A stretch of 64,000 nucleotides of DNA from Echinicola vietnamensis DSM 17526 (GCF_000325705.1 NC_019904.1:1000001-1064000), one strand, 5' to 3'. Shown: positions 7,995 to 17,347, counted from the stretch's first letter. The notes: generated by a model not told the origin, from the sequence alone. Numbers and translations: made by a program.

Positions 7995-10511
7995 TCACCA
8001 TTTCAACGTCACTTTATTGATCATTGTGGTCGAGCCACCATTATATTCGATACCAAAACCTCCCTGCTCATTTCGTTCAATATTGGCATTTAAGGACACC
8101 TCATCTAGGACTGCTTTGGGATATTGGCTCCGATCATAATCCGCTTCGGTTCGAACTTGAGCGGACATCGTACTTCCGGTAACGCTGAGGGAGATGTGAC
8201 AGGGCGCCCGGAATGCGCTGGTGGAGACGGGCTCACTGATGGGCGTGACACGATGCTGCTCATACCGAATCAATTGGCAATCCACTGCATTAGAAAATTT
8301 GGTCGTGCGTACTATTCGAAGTCCATACCCTGTTTTGGTCACCGGGTCAAATTTGATCAGGACATCCATATAAAGCGGTGCCACGCTGAATCCTTGACCG
8401 GCAGTTTTATGTGGTGAAACCACCATAGAAACCGCCATATCCTCCACTTTCTCCAGCATGGGCGAGTAACTCATCGACCCCATTCTCGCCGTTTGTACCA
8501 AACCCTCCAAGCCATCTGCTCCACCGGTCCCTTCACCGTACACCCAAGCATCAGTGGGCTGATAGGAAGACCGATAGCCGGAAGATTGCAAGGTATCAAA
8601 TGTCCAGTAGCCCGGAATGACCTTGGGCTGGTTCTCCACGGCCAAAGTGCTAAAGTCGGTTTCCAGGACATGCGGATCCGCTTTGACATCTGTGGCTTGG
8701 ATGGGCACTTGTAAAGTCATCCGCTTTTCGGGGCCTGCATCACTCCGAAGATGCTTCGGTGCAATGCCCACCGTTATAAATCTCCCTATATCCCCAGCCG
8801 TGAGCTGGTATTTTAAGAGCGGTTTATTGGCCCTTGAAACCGCGATTTTTATGGGATGCTTACCATCTCGATCCATACTTCTGTACCAAGATATTTCCGA
8901 TTGGTCAGCATAACCAGAGTCCGAAAGTGCATAATCCACCATCAGATGGCCCGTGGAATCAAACTGAATATGGGGTGGTTTGGCAAAGGTGGGCGGTGGC
9001 AGTTTAGCTGGAAATATTTCCAACGCATATGCCGCTTCTAAACCAGCAGCCGTAAAAGCCCTCAGCACTACTTTATGGGGAATATCAGTTGTGTTGGCTG
9101 GGACTACCTCCAATCGGTTCCCCTCTTCATGTGACACCAGGGATACCTTGTCTTTATCCCCTGCTGAAACTTCCCACTGAACGGGCTGGGGAGCAGCGGG
9201 GTAGTTGCCAAAACGAAAAAAGGAAGTTTCCAGCCAAGCGGTGTCCTTGGTGGTTTCCAACTGCTTGGAAGAAGCCGTTATCCTGAGCTGGACAGGTATG
9301 TCGGTCAGGTTTTTATCCCGGGAAGAGGCTGCTGCTTTGACCGTTTCCTTGATCTCTTCGGGATCCCATTCATCGTCTCCTTTGAGAAGGTTATAGGTAT
9401 TGTAAAGCACGCGGTCTTCCAGCTCCAGCCGATAAGCCTGCAGGAGCGGTTTATGGCCGAGGTCGACGGTATTTTGTGGATGGTCTGATCCAATTGAAGC
9501 CTGCTTCCCATTTATGGTTACATGATACTGGTAATTCTTCGTCTGGGCTGGTGGATCATCACGCCATGCCAAGGACGTCATCTGGGAAGCGGTAACCCGG
9601 GTGTCGATGACCGCTACCTGACCATTTGCCTTGGTAAAATACTGCGCTCCACCGGTAAAAGACCGAATGTCACAATTAAGAAAAACCGCTCCCGTGCCCG
9701 TTGTGTGGTAAAACGGCTTGGAGCTGTAAAACTCCAATGTACTGTTCTTATACACGGCCGTACCGCAAAGGGCATCATCGGTGGACTCAAAGTGACATTG
9801 ATCAAAGAATACCCGTTTTCCTCCCACAAACGGACAAAGGTTCAGGCGACTGATAAAATGCGTGTTTCGGGCCACAATTTTATCTCCATTACAATGAATG
9901 AGCTGGGCCTGGACAATGGCATTGGCGCGCCGTTTTCGATTCAGCGTGGGCTTCAAAGGATACGTTAAGTCCACATTGCAGTAGTTGCCAAAGGTAATGT
10001 TCTCTGCAGCGGTCCCTTCGCCATCAAACCGGAACATGGTAAAATTACCTTTGGCCCCCAAGGTTTGGCCACGGTTACTGGCCAAAACAACATTTTCTGG
10101 ATGCGCATTTAGCCCGCGAAAGGTCAACCACTCACAGGCGATTTCCATTCCGTAAGGTACCGGCCTGCCCTCTTTTGGAACCCTGATTTCAGGATCATCG
10201 GGATCATCAATCCAGTACACATACGGTGCGATGTACAAAACCATAGGGTTTTCCTCCGTGCCATCGGTAAGGTGGTTGGCTGCTTCTTGGATGGAATTGA
10301 ACACAAATGGCCACTTGTCAGCCGCCGCATCGCTGAGCTGGCCATCCACGAAAAAGGCTTTTGGCCCAAGGGCAATGCGTGCTCCCTGGTAGCGGATATG
10401 GTCACCACCAAAAACAATGGGATCGGAGGGATCAAGTGCCACATAAGCATCTTGTGCCCAACTTAATAGGGGAAGTAAAAAGAAAAGCCCTAGACCTAAG
10501 TAATTTTTCAT
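7995..10511 (-). CDS. Secreted right-handed beta-helix protein, pectinesterase-like, with C-terminal beta-sandwich
   Basis: An 838-residue exported protein. The ATG at 10511 is preferred because it gives a clean signal peptide (MKNYLGLGLFFLLPLLSWAQ); upstream in-frame starts would put 29 non-signal residues in front. Residues roughly 25-340 resemble a right-handed parallel beta-helix of the pectate-lyase/pectinesterase superfamily, with repeated turns such as HCNGDKIVARNTHF, RVFFDQCHFESTDDALC and AVFLNCDIRSFTGG. The middle has Ig-like modules, and the last 200 residues read as a concanavalin-like jelly roll. The region that would hold the pectinesterase catalytic Asp residues is only loosely matched, so esterase activity is uncertain. 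Binding or lyase roles on pectic glycans are alternatives. Confidence 0.65.
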   Translation of the reverse strand: MKNYLGLGLFFLLPLLSWAQDAYVALDPSDPIVFGGDHIRYQGARIALGPKAFFVDGQLSDAAADKWPFVFNSIQEAANHLTDGTEENPMVLYIAPYVYWIDDPDDPEIRVPKEGRPVPYGMEIACEWLTFRGLNAHPENVVLASNRGQTLGAKGNFTMFRFDGEGTAAENITFGNYCNVDLTYPLKPTLNRKRRANAIVQAQLIHCNGDKIVARNTHFISRLNLCPFVGGKRVFFDQCHFESTDDALCGTAVYKNSTLEFYSSKPFYHTTGTGAVFLNCDIRSFTGGAQYFTKANGQVAVIDTRVTASQMTSLAWRDDPPAQTKNYQYHVTINGKQASIGSDHPQNTVDLGHKPLLQAYRLELEDRVLYNTYNLLKGDDEWDPEEIKETVKAAASSRDKNLTDIPVQLRITASSKQLETTKDTAWLETSFFRFGNYPAAPQPVQWEVSAGDKDKVSLVSHEEGNRLEVVPANTTDIPHKVVLRAFTAAGLEAAYALEIFPAKLPPPTFAKPPHIQFDSTGHLMVDYALSDSGYADQSEISWYRSMDRDGKHPIKIAVSRANKPLLKYQLTAGDIGRFITVGIAPKHLRSDAGPEKRMTLQVPIQATDVKADPHVLETDFSTLAVENQPKVIPGYWTFDTLQSSGYRSSYQPTDAWVYGEGTGGADGLEGLVQTARMGSMSYSPMLEKVEDMAVSMVVSPHKTAGQGFSVAPLYMDVLIKFDPVTKTGYGLRIVRTTKFSNAVDCQLIRYEQHRVTPISEPVSTSAFRAPCHISLSVTGSTMSAQVRTEADYDRSQYPKAVLDEVSLNANIERNEQGGFGIEYNGGSTTMINKVTLKW

Positions 10512-10572
10512 ACCATGAAGATAAAAATTACCTGTGAACAAACCTGTTTTACACTTTATATTATATTTGGGC

Positions 10573-12333
10573 ATGAAACTAGACCTCCACACCACCAATA
10601 CTTCTCAAGAACTACGTACTTGCAAGCGAAAAATTGCCAGCTTAGCACTGGCCCGGATGATCTTGTTTTTGGGCATCGTGGCCCTGACCATCATCGGCCT
10701 CACGGAAGTCAGGTGGTTCTTGTTTTTCTTTTTCCCCATGGCGGGACTTTTCATTTACTTGATCCTACTCTTTAACCTTCAAAAGGACCGTCAAGCATTT
10801 CTGCAGGCTGTGGCCAACATGGAAGATGAACGCCAACGAAGAAAAGAACGACAGCTCGCTGACTTTGACGGTGGGGAAGCCTTTAAGGACAAAAAGCATC
10901 CTTTTTCCAATGACCTGGACTTGTTTGGTGAGCATTCCCTGTTTCAGCTGATCAACCACACCACTGGAGACGGCGGCAGGAAGTTGCTGGCACAATGGAT
11001 GAAGGCACCCATCGATCCTGAGAAAGCCCAGCAGCGATATACTGCCATCAAGGAACTCTCTACTCACGCAGATTTTATCAAAAAATTTGAAGCCACGGGA
11101 AAGGCATTTGTCAAAGAGGAAAAATCCAAGAAACCGTTTTATGATTGGCTGAAGATGCCAAATGCCTGGAGGACGTTTTATTGGCTGCCATTTATTGCCG
11201 GGCCCATTGGGGGCATTGCCTTTTTGGGAGGATGGTTATACCTGGACTGGCCAGTAGCTTACCTTTTGATCTGGATGCTGGCGGGTACAGCACTGCTGGG
11301 ATTGATCTTTCAGCCCTTACTGGTGGCCTTTAAAAACATGCCCGATGAAGGAGACCTGAAAACCTACAGCATATGGGCCCAGGAATTGGAACAATTGGAT
11401 TTTCAAGATCCCTATTTGAAAAGCCTCCAATCTCCTGTATTGGAAGGAGACTACCGCGCTTCAGCCGCCTTGAAAAGCTTGGAACAGCGTAGCTTTATGG
11501 TGCAGAATCGTGCCAATATGATGTACATGATCTTTGATTTGCTCTTTTTGGTGGATTTTGGCGTCTTGTTTTCATTGGAGCAGTGGAAGCAGAAACATGC
11601 CAGCAAAGTACAACGCTGGGAAGAAGCCTTCCAAGAGTGGCAGGTTTTGGTGTCCTTGGCAGCCTTTACCCGAGAAGAGGCCTTGAATTGCCCTGTCAGC
11701 TGGTCGGATAAAATGATCCTAAACGTCTCTGGACTCAAGCATCCGTTATTGTCGCCCTCGGTATGCGTAGGCAATGATTTTAACCTATCCTCCGAGAAGC
11801 AAACCGTCCTGCTGACTGGCTCCAACATGTCCGGGAAAACCACCTTTATGCGCACGGTTGGGATCAATATGGTACTGGCCAACCTTGGCCTTAGCCCTTT
11901 TGCCAAATCCTATGAAAGTGGGACTTTTTGGTTGTTTACCAGCATGAGAAATACCGATAACCTCGGGGAAAGTGTCAGTTCCTTTTATGCTGAGCTGGCC
12001 CGCATCAAACGTTTATTGGATCAAGCCGAAAAACAACAACCGGTCTTTTACCTTTTGGACGAAATTTTGAAGGGCACCAATACCACCGACCGGGTCATGG
12101 GCAGTGAAGCCCTGATCAGGCAACTGGCAGATAGCCATAGCAAAGGCATCATCAGTACGCATGATATCGAATTAGCTGAATTATCAGATAAAATCCCAAG
12201 TTTAGTAAACTATAGCTTTCATAGTGATATAAAAGACAATGAAATCCTTTTTGATTACAAGATAAAAAATGGCCCTTGTCCGAGCTTCAATGCCCATAAA
12301 TTGATGGAATTGATGGGTATTCGCTTTCAGTAA
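10573..12333 (+). CDS. MutS-family ATPase with predicted transmembrane segments
   Basis: A 586-residue protein with a C-terminal MutS-type ATPase: Walker A GSNMSGKTT starting at G416, the MutS signature TDNLGESVSSFYAELARI, Walker B FYLLDEILKGTNTTDR, and the STHDIELA motif. It lacks the mismatch-recognition domain I. Two strongly hydrophobic stretches are present instead, at about residues 30-65 and 195-250, so the protein is probably membrane-anchored. Proteins like this are widespread in Bacteroidota as 'MutS-related' and are not the canonical mismatch-repair MutS. Its function is not established. The ATG at 10573 is preferred over a GTG 39 nt upstream. A TATATTTG at 10562-10569 would place transcription start almost at the ATG, so it is a doubtful promoter. 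Confidence 0.85.
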   Translation: MKLDLHTTNTSQELRTCKRKIASLALARMILFLGIVALTIIGLTEVRWFLFFFFPMAGLFIYLILLFNLQKDRQAFLQAVANMEDERQRRKERQLADFDGGEAFKDKKHPFSNDLDLFGEHSLFQLINHTTGDGGRKLLAQWMKAPIDPEKAQQRYTAIKELSTHADFIKKFEATGKAFVKEEKSKKPFYDWLKMPNAWRTFYWLPFIAGPIGGIAFLGGWLYLDWPVAYLLIWMLAGTALLGLIFQPLLVAFKNMPDEGDLKTYSIWAQELEQLDFQDPYLKSLQSPVLEGDYRASAALKSLEQRSFMVQNRANMMYMIFDLLFLVDFGVLFSLEQWKQKHASKVQRWEEAFQEWQVLVSLAAFTREEALNCPVSWSDKMILNVSGLKHPLLSPSVCVGNDFNLSSEKQTVLLTGSNMSGKTTFMRTVGINMVLANLGLSPFAKSYESGTFWLFTSMRNTDNLGESVSSFYAELARIKRLLDQAEKQQPVFYLLDEILKGTNTTDRVMGSEALIRQLADSHSKGIISTHDIELAELSDKIPSLVNYSFHSDIKDNEILFDYKIKNGPCPSFNAHKLMELMGIRFQ

Positions 12334-12414
12334 ATTACAGGTCTTTGGTAGTTTTGGCATAGCAATTGTTTATAAATACTTATAAACCAATTGTTTCACT
12401 AAACAACCTTAGTT

Positions 12415-12567
12415 ATGAGTTCTTTATTATATTTGATCGCATTGATTTTGATAATAGGATGGATATTTGGTGCCTTCGTATACAGTGTCGGAGGATTAAT
12501 ACATATTTTGTTGGTACTTGCCGTAATCGCCGTGCTGTTCCGCCTTATTGGAGGCCGATCGGTCTAG
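12415..12567 (+). CDS. 50-residue Lmo0937/DUF5670-like membrane protein
   Basis: A short frame with ATG at 12415 and TAG at 12565-12567. It encodes two hydrophobic helices separated by a GAFVYSVGG turn and ends LFRLIGGRSV. The pattern (LYLIAL...WIFGAF...GLIHILLVLAVIAVLFRLI) is that of the Lmo0937/DUF5670 family of small bacterial membrane proteins, often stress-associated. A good rho-independent terminator follows 25 bp downstream, which supports a real transcription unit. The molecular function is unknown. Confidence 0.8.
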   Translation: MSSLLYLIALILIIGWIFGAFVYSVGGLIHILLVLAVIAVLFRLIGGRSV

Positions 12568-12591
12568 TAATCGCGTAAGAAACCAACTATC

Positions 12592-12626
12592 AAACCGCCA
12601 ATCTGCATTCAGGTTGGCGGTTTTTC
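12592..12626 (+). terminator. Rho-independent terminator after the small membrane protein
   Basis: A perfect 10-bp inverted repeat, AAACCGCCAA (12592-12601) and TTGGCGGTTT (12614-12623), runs into a T-rich tail. Confidence 0.85.
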
Positions 12627-12722
12627 TTTCAGCTTCATTACAAACGATGGTAATCACAGATCTAACGGGAAAGGTGGGCCGAGCCAATTTCGGTCACCGT
12701 GCCTATGCTTTGCCATCTTTGG

Positions 12723-12824
12723 TTGCTCTTTGGCCACGGATATACACTGATAAACACACATAGGATGCTTAAGCCATTGCAAATCTGTGTTGATCCCTTT
12801 TATCTGTGCCTTACGTGACTTAAA
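12723..12824. repeat. Dispersed repeat, copy A
   Basis: This stretch of about 100 bp (TTGCTCTTTGGCCACGGATA ... TGTGTTGATCCCTTTTATCT) recurs at 13516-13611 in the same orientation with few differences and a four-base length change near its end. It contains the 'ccacggata(t)acactgata' words typical of non-coding repeats in this phylum. Confidence 0.8.
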
Positions 12825-13515
12825 AGTTTACGATGCACATGCCTTTGCTGATGAAGAGGGCTTCTCGGCAAAGTTTGGATTCATCCAGTTCATAGATACA
12901 AAGCTATCCTATTAAGGAAGCTGCTCTCAAAAATATTGCTTGATCCCTGATATGGTGTATGATATATACTAGAAAGCCAGCCCCGGAGGGGCGACACATC
13001 CATAGCCATGGGTTTTAGCCGCATTTCCCACCCTATTCCCCATAAATTTCCGCTAAAACCCGTTCAGTACCCATGGCGGAAGCCATTGTTTAACCGTGTA
13101 AAGTTTTTTTCATAAGAGCATGTCAACATTCATTCCTTGGAAAAGTGGCTTGATCCCAGTGATCATCAAGTCGAGCTTTACCGAAGTGCTGAACTAGGCT
13201 TTTAGCCTGAAAGGAAGAAATTATGGCGACTACACCCCAAGGCCTTGCCTTGGACTAGGATGATGAAAGGCTTTCAGCCTTCGGTTCCTGCGTGGGGTTT
13301 GGGGACTGGCACGTGGCCAAAAATGGTAAGGCCACGCATAAATTAACATATCACAACCTCCCATATTCACCCAGTGGATGCTGCAATCTAGGCCTAAAGG
13401 AAAATAATTCTTAGTGCCTTTGAGCCTTGGTGGCTATCATTGTTCCCATAACCAAAGAAATTTATCACCTCCAGTAATATAGGTTGATCCACTCAATGTA
13501 TTTCTTACCTACTGT

Positions 13516-13611
13516 GTTTGCTCTTTGGTCACGGATGAACACTGATGTACACAGGTACGATGCTTGAGGCATTGCAAATCCGTGTTGATCCCTTTTATCC
13601 GTGGCTTAAAA
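13516..13611. repeat. Dispersed repeat, copy B
   Basis: Direct-orientation partner of the copy at 12723-12824. Shared blocks include GCTCTTTGG, CACGGAT, ACACTGAT, GATGCTT, GCATTGCAAAT-like words and GTGTTGATCCCTTTTATC. Confidence 0.8.
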
Positions 13612-13871
13612 TAACTTTTCAGTTTATGCATTAGGAATCGTGGTAAGCGCTGAAACAACCTGATTTTGAAGCAATTTCACCTTTTAGAAAATAGGCTAAT
13701 GCTTAAGGTGAGTTTAACCAGATTCTCCATGTTGACTTGAAGAAATGCAAGATATATTTCCCGTACCAATGCTCCTCCAGCTCGACGGGTTGGACAAATT
13801 ATGTAGTGAAAGTGCGTGGTACAGAGAATTTGTTTTAATTTTGAAGCATCATTTTCAAAAAACGTGTAGAA

Positions 13872-15011
13872 GTGCAAGATAATTATCAGCAAAAAACATT
13901 AGGAATAGTAGGAGGAGGTCAGCTGGGGAGAATGGTCATCCAGTCCGCCATCAACTATAACATCGATATCCATATCCTCGATCCAGATGAGAATGCTCCC
14001 TGTAAGCACATCTGTCATGATTTCAGCCAAGGGAAGTTAACCGACTATGATACGGTTTATGCATTTGGCAAAAAGTGTGATGTGATCACCATTGAAATCG
14101 AAAATGTCAATACTGAGGCACTGGAACAACTGGCCAAAGAAGGCAAAAAGGTTTTTCCGCAACCTGAAATAATCCGCCTGATTCAGGACAAACGAGAGCA
14201 GAAGCAATTTTACAAAGAACATAATATCCCTACGGCTGATTTTGTCCTGACGGATACCAAAGAAGACGTACTCTCCCAAGCCGATTTCTTACCCGCTGTC
14301 AATAAATTGGGCAAGGAAGGCTATGATGGAAGAGGGGTACAGATTCTGAAGACGCCAGCAGACCTTGAAAAGGCTTTTGAAGCACCCAGCCTATTGGAAA
14401 AGCTTATTGACTTTGACAAGGAAATTGCGGTCATCGTTTCCCGAAATGAACAAGGAGAATTGGTGGCTTTTCCACCCGTAGAGTGCGCTTTCCACCCCAC
14501 TGCAAACCTCGTAGAGTTCCTCTTTGCGCCGGCGCAAATTTCTGATGCCATCAGTCAGGCATCCATCGAAGTGGCCAAAGAGGTGATTACCAAACTGGAC
14601 ATGATCGGTATCTTGGCCGTAGAGATGTTTGTCACGAAGTCAGGAGAAATCCTGGTCAATGAAATTGCTCCCAGGCCCCATAATAGCGGTCACCACACCA
14701 TCGAAGCCAATTTCACGTCGCAATTTGAGCAGCACTTACGGTCGGTGATGGGCATGCCATTAGGAAACACTGGACTCCGGACACCTGCAGCCATGGTAAA
14801 CCTTTTGGGAGAGGATGGATTTACCGGTGAAGCAGTGGTAGAAGGAATGGACGAGGCCATGAAGGAAAAAGGCGTTTACCTCCACCTTTATGGAAAGAAA
14901 ATCACCAAACCCTTCCGAAAAATGGGTCATGTAACTATTTTGGAAGCTAATGTGGAAGCCTTGAAAGCCAAGGCCTTGAAAATAAAAAACAGCATTAAAA
15001 TAAAAGCATAA
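13872..15011 (+). CDS. purK: N5-carboxyaminoimidazole ribonucleotide synthase
   Basis: An ATP-grasp enzyme of de novo purine synthesis (EC 6.3.4.18) that makes N5-CAIR from AIR, ATP and bicarbonate. The 379-residue protein begins with the dinucleotide-like loop GIVGGGQLGRM. It has the ATP-grasp features KLGKEGYDGRGVQ and the metal-binding VEMFVTKSGEILVNEIAPRPHNSGH. The start is a GTG at 13872, because no ATG lies upstream of GIVGGGQ in frame before the preceding stop-rich sequence. purE follows after 3 bp, so the two are cotranscribed and act consecutively. Confidence 0.97.
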   Translation: MQDNYQQKTLGIVGGGQLGRMVIQSAINYNIDIHILDPDENAPCKHICHDFSQGKLTDYDTVYAFGKKCDVITIEIENVNTEALEQLAKEGKKVFPQPEIIRLIQDKREQKQFYKEHNIPTADFVLTDTKEDVLSQADFLPAVNKLGKEGYDGRGVQILKTPADLEKAFEAPSLLEKLIDFDKEIAVIVSRNEQGELVAFPPVECAFHPTANLVEFLFAPAQISDAISQASIEVAKEVITKLDMIGILAVEMFVTKSGEILVNEIAPRPHNSGHHTIEANFTSQFEQHLRSVMGMPLGNTGLRTPAAMVNLLGEDGFTGEAVVEGMDEAMKEKGVYLHLYGKKITKPFRKMGHVTILEANVEALKAKALKIKNSIKIKA

Positions 15012-15014
15012 ATC

Positions 15015-15530
15015 ATGAGCAAGCAGGTAGGAATCATCATGGGAAGCAAATCCGATCTCCCCATTATGTCAGAGGCAGCCAAGGCACTGGAAGAGCTAGG
15101 GGTACAATACGAACTGACCATTGTCTCGGCACACCGAACTCCGAGAAGGATGATCGACTATGCTGAAAGCGCACGCCAGCGGGGCATAAAAGTGATCATT
15201 GCCGGTGCTGGAGGAGCTGCACACCTTCCTGGCATGGTCGCATCACTAACGTCATTGCCGGTCATCGGCGTACCGATCAAATCCTCCAACAGCATCGATG
15301 GGTGGGACAGCATCCTGTCCATCTTGCAGATGCCTGCCGGTATTCCTGTGGCAACCGTAGCCTTAAACGGCGCCAAAAACGCAGGTATCCTGGCCGCCTC
15401 CATGGTGGGAGCTTACGATGCTAAAGTGGCCGAAAACATGGAGAACTTCAAGAAGGAGCTCCGCGAAAAAGTAGAAGAAACCGCTCGTGATGTAGAATTG
15501 AAAGGTTGGAAAGATACCTTGGATGATTAA
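15015..15530 (+). CDS. purE: N5-carboxyaminoimidazole ribonucleotide mutase
   Basis: Class I PurE (EC 5.4.99.18) converts N5-CAIR from PurK into CAIR. The 171-residue protein has the N-terminal GIIMGSKSDLP loop, the SAHRTP motif with the catalytic His, and AGAGGAAHLPGM. The length is normal. The ATG is 3 bp after the purK stop, so translation is probably coupled. Two hairpins follow the gene. Confidence 0.97.
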   Translation: MSKQVGIIMGSKSDLPIMSEAAKALEELGVQYELTIVSAHRTPRRMIDYAESARQRGIKVIIAGAGGAAHLPGMVASLTSLPVIGVPIKSSNSIDGWDSILSILQMPAGIPVATVALNGAKNAGILAASMVGAYDAKVAENMENFKKELREKVEETARDVELKGWKDTLDD

Positions 15531-15553
15531 TTTCTGCTAACCTTCTACACAAA

Positions 15554-15579
15554 TGATGTGGACGCATGTGCCCACATCA
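15554..15579 (+). other. Hairpin downstream of purE
   Basis: A perfect 8-bp inverted repeat (TGATGTGG and CCACATCA) with a 10-nt loop. No T-run follows, so it is a 3'-end stabiliser or attenuating structure rather than a standard terminator. Confidence 0.5.
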
Positions 15580-15593
15580 AAGCAACCCCATTA

Positions 15594-15633
15594 ATTCCGA
15601 GGGGTAACCTCCTGTCAGTATACCCCTCGGAAT
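15594..15633 (+). terminator. Strong hairpin downstream of purE, possible terminator
   Basis: A perfect 13-bp inverted repeat, ATTCCGAGGGGTA (15594-15606) and TACCCCTCGGAAT (15621-15633). The tail is only weakly T-rich, so termination is inferred. Confidence 0.55.
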
Positions 15634-15816
15634 GGATAATTTAAGCTCTTGGAAGCTCTTTCCTTTACTTGGGTTGGAATATTTTTAAATTATAAAGCAG
15701 GCCCTTATCATACCTCCTCCGGTTGGATTTTCCATAGTGGGTCATTTTTTGCAATTGAAAATACATAATTTTTAGTATATTATATCGGTTTATCGTTCAT
15801 CTTCAATAGTTTCATC

Positions 15817-16245
15817 ATGACTAAAGTGAGTATCCCTATTTGGTTCTGGGCAGTTACCGGTACACTGCTTCTATGGAATTTGCTGGGAGTAGGTTCCTTC
15901 TTTATGCACGTTAGCATGACTGAAGAGGCTATCGCTGCGTTACCAAAAACTGAACAGGAACTTTATGCTGTCTATCCAACTTGGGCCTTAGTGGCTTTTG
16001 CGGTGGCCGTTTTCGGAGGTGTCCTCGGATGTATTGGCCTATTGCTAAGAAAAAAATGGGCCAAATATATCCTGATCCTTTCACTGATCGGAATTATCAT
16101 CCAAATGTTTCATAGCCTCATCATTGCCCGCGCAATGGAAGTCTATGGCCCAGGAGCAGTCGTGATGCCTATTATGGTCATCGTCATTGCCGTATTTTTA
16201 GTCTGGATGGCAAATTTCAGTGTAAAAAGAGGTTGGCTTACCTGA
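15817..16245 (+). CDS. Conserved four-helix inner-membrane protein
   Basis: A 142-residue hydrophobic protein with four predicted membrane helices (about 8-30, 53-77, 82-103 and 113-132). Between helices 1 and 2 lies the soluble stretch MTEEAIAALPKTEQELYA. Proteins with this pattern are common in Bacteroidota and are sometimes loosely annotated 'sugar transporter', but no transport motif can be seen. It is preceded by an AT-rich spacer and is probably monocistronic. Confidence 0.7.
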   Translation: MTKVSIPIWFWAVTGTLLLWNLLGVGSFFMHVSMTEEAIAALPKTEQELYAVYPTWALVAFAVAVFGGVLGCIGLLLRKKWAKYILILSLIGIIIQMFHSLIIARAMEVYGPGAVVMPIMVIVIAVFLVWMANFSVKRGWLT

Positions 16246-16400
16246 AATATACGTACAATAGGTCGATCTATTTCCTAAATCCCTAGGTAGCAAAACGAAA
16301 GATTTTCTGAACTAATTCAGTAGGTTTATGTCATTTAATAGCTAATTTTTGTTAAAGAATCATTAATTTCAGGACTAAAGTCCTATTTTTAGAAAAAGGG

Positions 16401-16408
16401 TAACTTTG
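16401..16408 (+). promoter_or_regulatory. -7 element upstream of the PAS-LuxR gene
   Basis: TAACTTTG is a perfect TAnnTTTG -7 box. No TTG sits at the expected -33 distance, so the promoter may depend on an activator. Transcription would begin near 16415, just upstream of the ATG at 16424. Confidence 0.5.
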
Positions 16409-16423
16409 CACCCTGATTCAGTG

Positions 16424-17230
16424 ATGGTGATTATGGAAAGACGAATTAATAATCTGATAGAATTGTGGAAAGAGGGATACTCTGAACGGATCAAAAAGTA
16501 TCAACCCTATCAAGCGGTACAACAGATTAAACATATTGCATCTCTTTTTAGTCCTGGGGATTTTTTCTATTTCATTTTGAACATGCACAATCTTCAGTTA
16601 GAGTATGTGCATCCCAGTGTACGGAACTTTATGGAAGTGGATCCTGAAAATACAACGATCCGCGAGCTCCTAAAGTGTGTCGTTCCTGAGGACATGGACG
16701 AAGTCAAAAGAAAAGAGATGGTACTCCAGGATTTTCTGGATAAATTTAGGGATACGCATCAGCTCCCATATTATAAAATCCTTTACATGTACCGGATGAA
16801 GGACCGTTATAATCGATACCGCACGATGCTGCTTCAGGTAAACGTGCTTTCGGTTTCCAGCGACGGGACCATTGAGCATATCCTAAGTGTCCACACGGAC
16901 ATTTCTTACCTTGGCGTGGCCAAAAGCGATTATATTTCATTTATCGGCCTTAATGGCCAAAAGTCCTTCTATAACGTCGATTGCCAGACGGGAAAATTTG
17001 ACGAAACCCTTTTCGAAACTACAGCCAGTAGTTTTGGCTCCAACCTCACCAAGAGAGAGCAGGAAATTATCTTTTACTTTTCGAAGGGGCTAGGAGCCAA
17101 AGAAATCGGGGAAGCGCTCAATATTTCTGAATATACTGTAAGGACTCATCGAAAGAATATTCTAAAAAAGACCAAGCAAACCAATATGGCCCAACTGGTT
17201 TCTTTATGTGTCATGGAAGGATTAATCTAA
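16424..17230 (+). CDS. PAS-like/LuxR-type transcriptional regulator
   Basis: A DNA-binding response protein of about 268 residues. The N-terminal and central part (about 30-180) is PAS-like: FFYFILNMHNLQLEYVHPSV, then a VLQVNVLSVSSDGTIEHILSVHTDISYL strand pair. The last 65 residues form a LuxR/FixJ helix-turn-helix (LTKREQEIIFYFSKGLGAKEIG ... SEYTVRTHRKNI). There is no receiver domain and no phosphoacceptor Asp motif. ATG 16424 and ATG 16433 are both possible starts. A TTG at 16406 lies within the -7 box and is unlikely. The inducing signal is unknown. Confidence 0.8.
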   Translation: MVIMERRINNLIELWKEGYSERIKKYQPYQAVQQIKHIASLFSPGDFFYFILNMHNLQLEYVHPSVRNFMEVDPENTTIRELLKCVVPEDMDEVKRKEMVLQDFLDKFRDTHQLPYYKILYMYRMKDRYNRYRTMLLQVNVLSVSSDGTIEHILSVHTDISYLGVAKSDYISFIGLNGQKSFYNVDCQTGKFDETLFETTASSFGSNLTKREQEIIFYFSKGLGAKEIGEALNISEYTVRTHRKNILKKTKQTNMAQLVSLCVMEGLI

Positions 17231-17347
17231 CAGGCCCACGGTAAAAGTTTGATCAATTTCTTTTATTCGAGCAAAATTCGACTAATCCTTGCATATGGTA
17301 AAGTATTATTTTTTCACCTTTGGACATAAGCCCAAATAAGCATTAAG

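Larger units (their letters stand above)
12627..13871. other. Gene-free 1.2-kb stretch of degenerate dispersed repeats
   Basis: No frame with family resemblance exists here. Visible pieces are two copies of a repeat of about 100 bp (12723-12824 and 13516-13611), a CCCCGGAGGGGCGACA-type segment near 12972-12987, and an inverted repeat (GGGTTTTAGC near 13010 and GCTAAAACCC near 13052). Short blocks built on 'ggctttcagcc'/'aggcttttagcct' lie at about 13195-13290, and a 'cttagtgcctttgagccttggtggc' block near 13410-13435. Such segments are common intergenic debris in Bacteroidota genomes. Confidence 0.6.
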
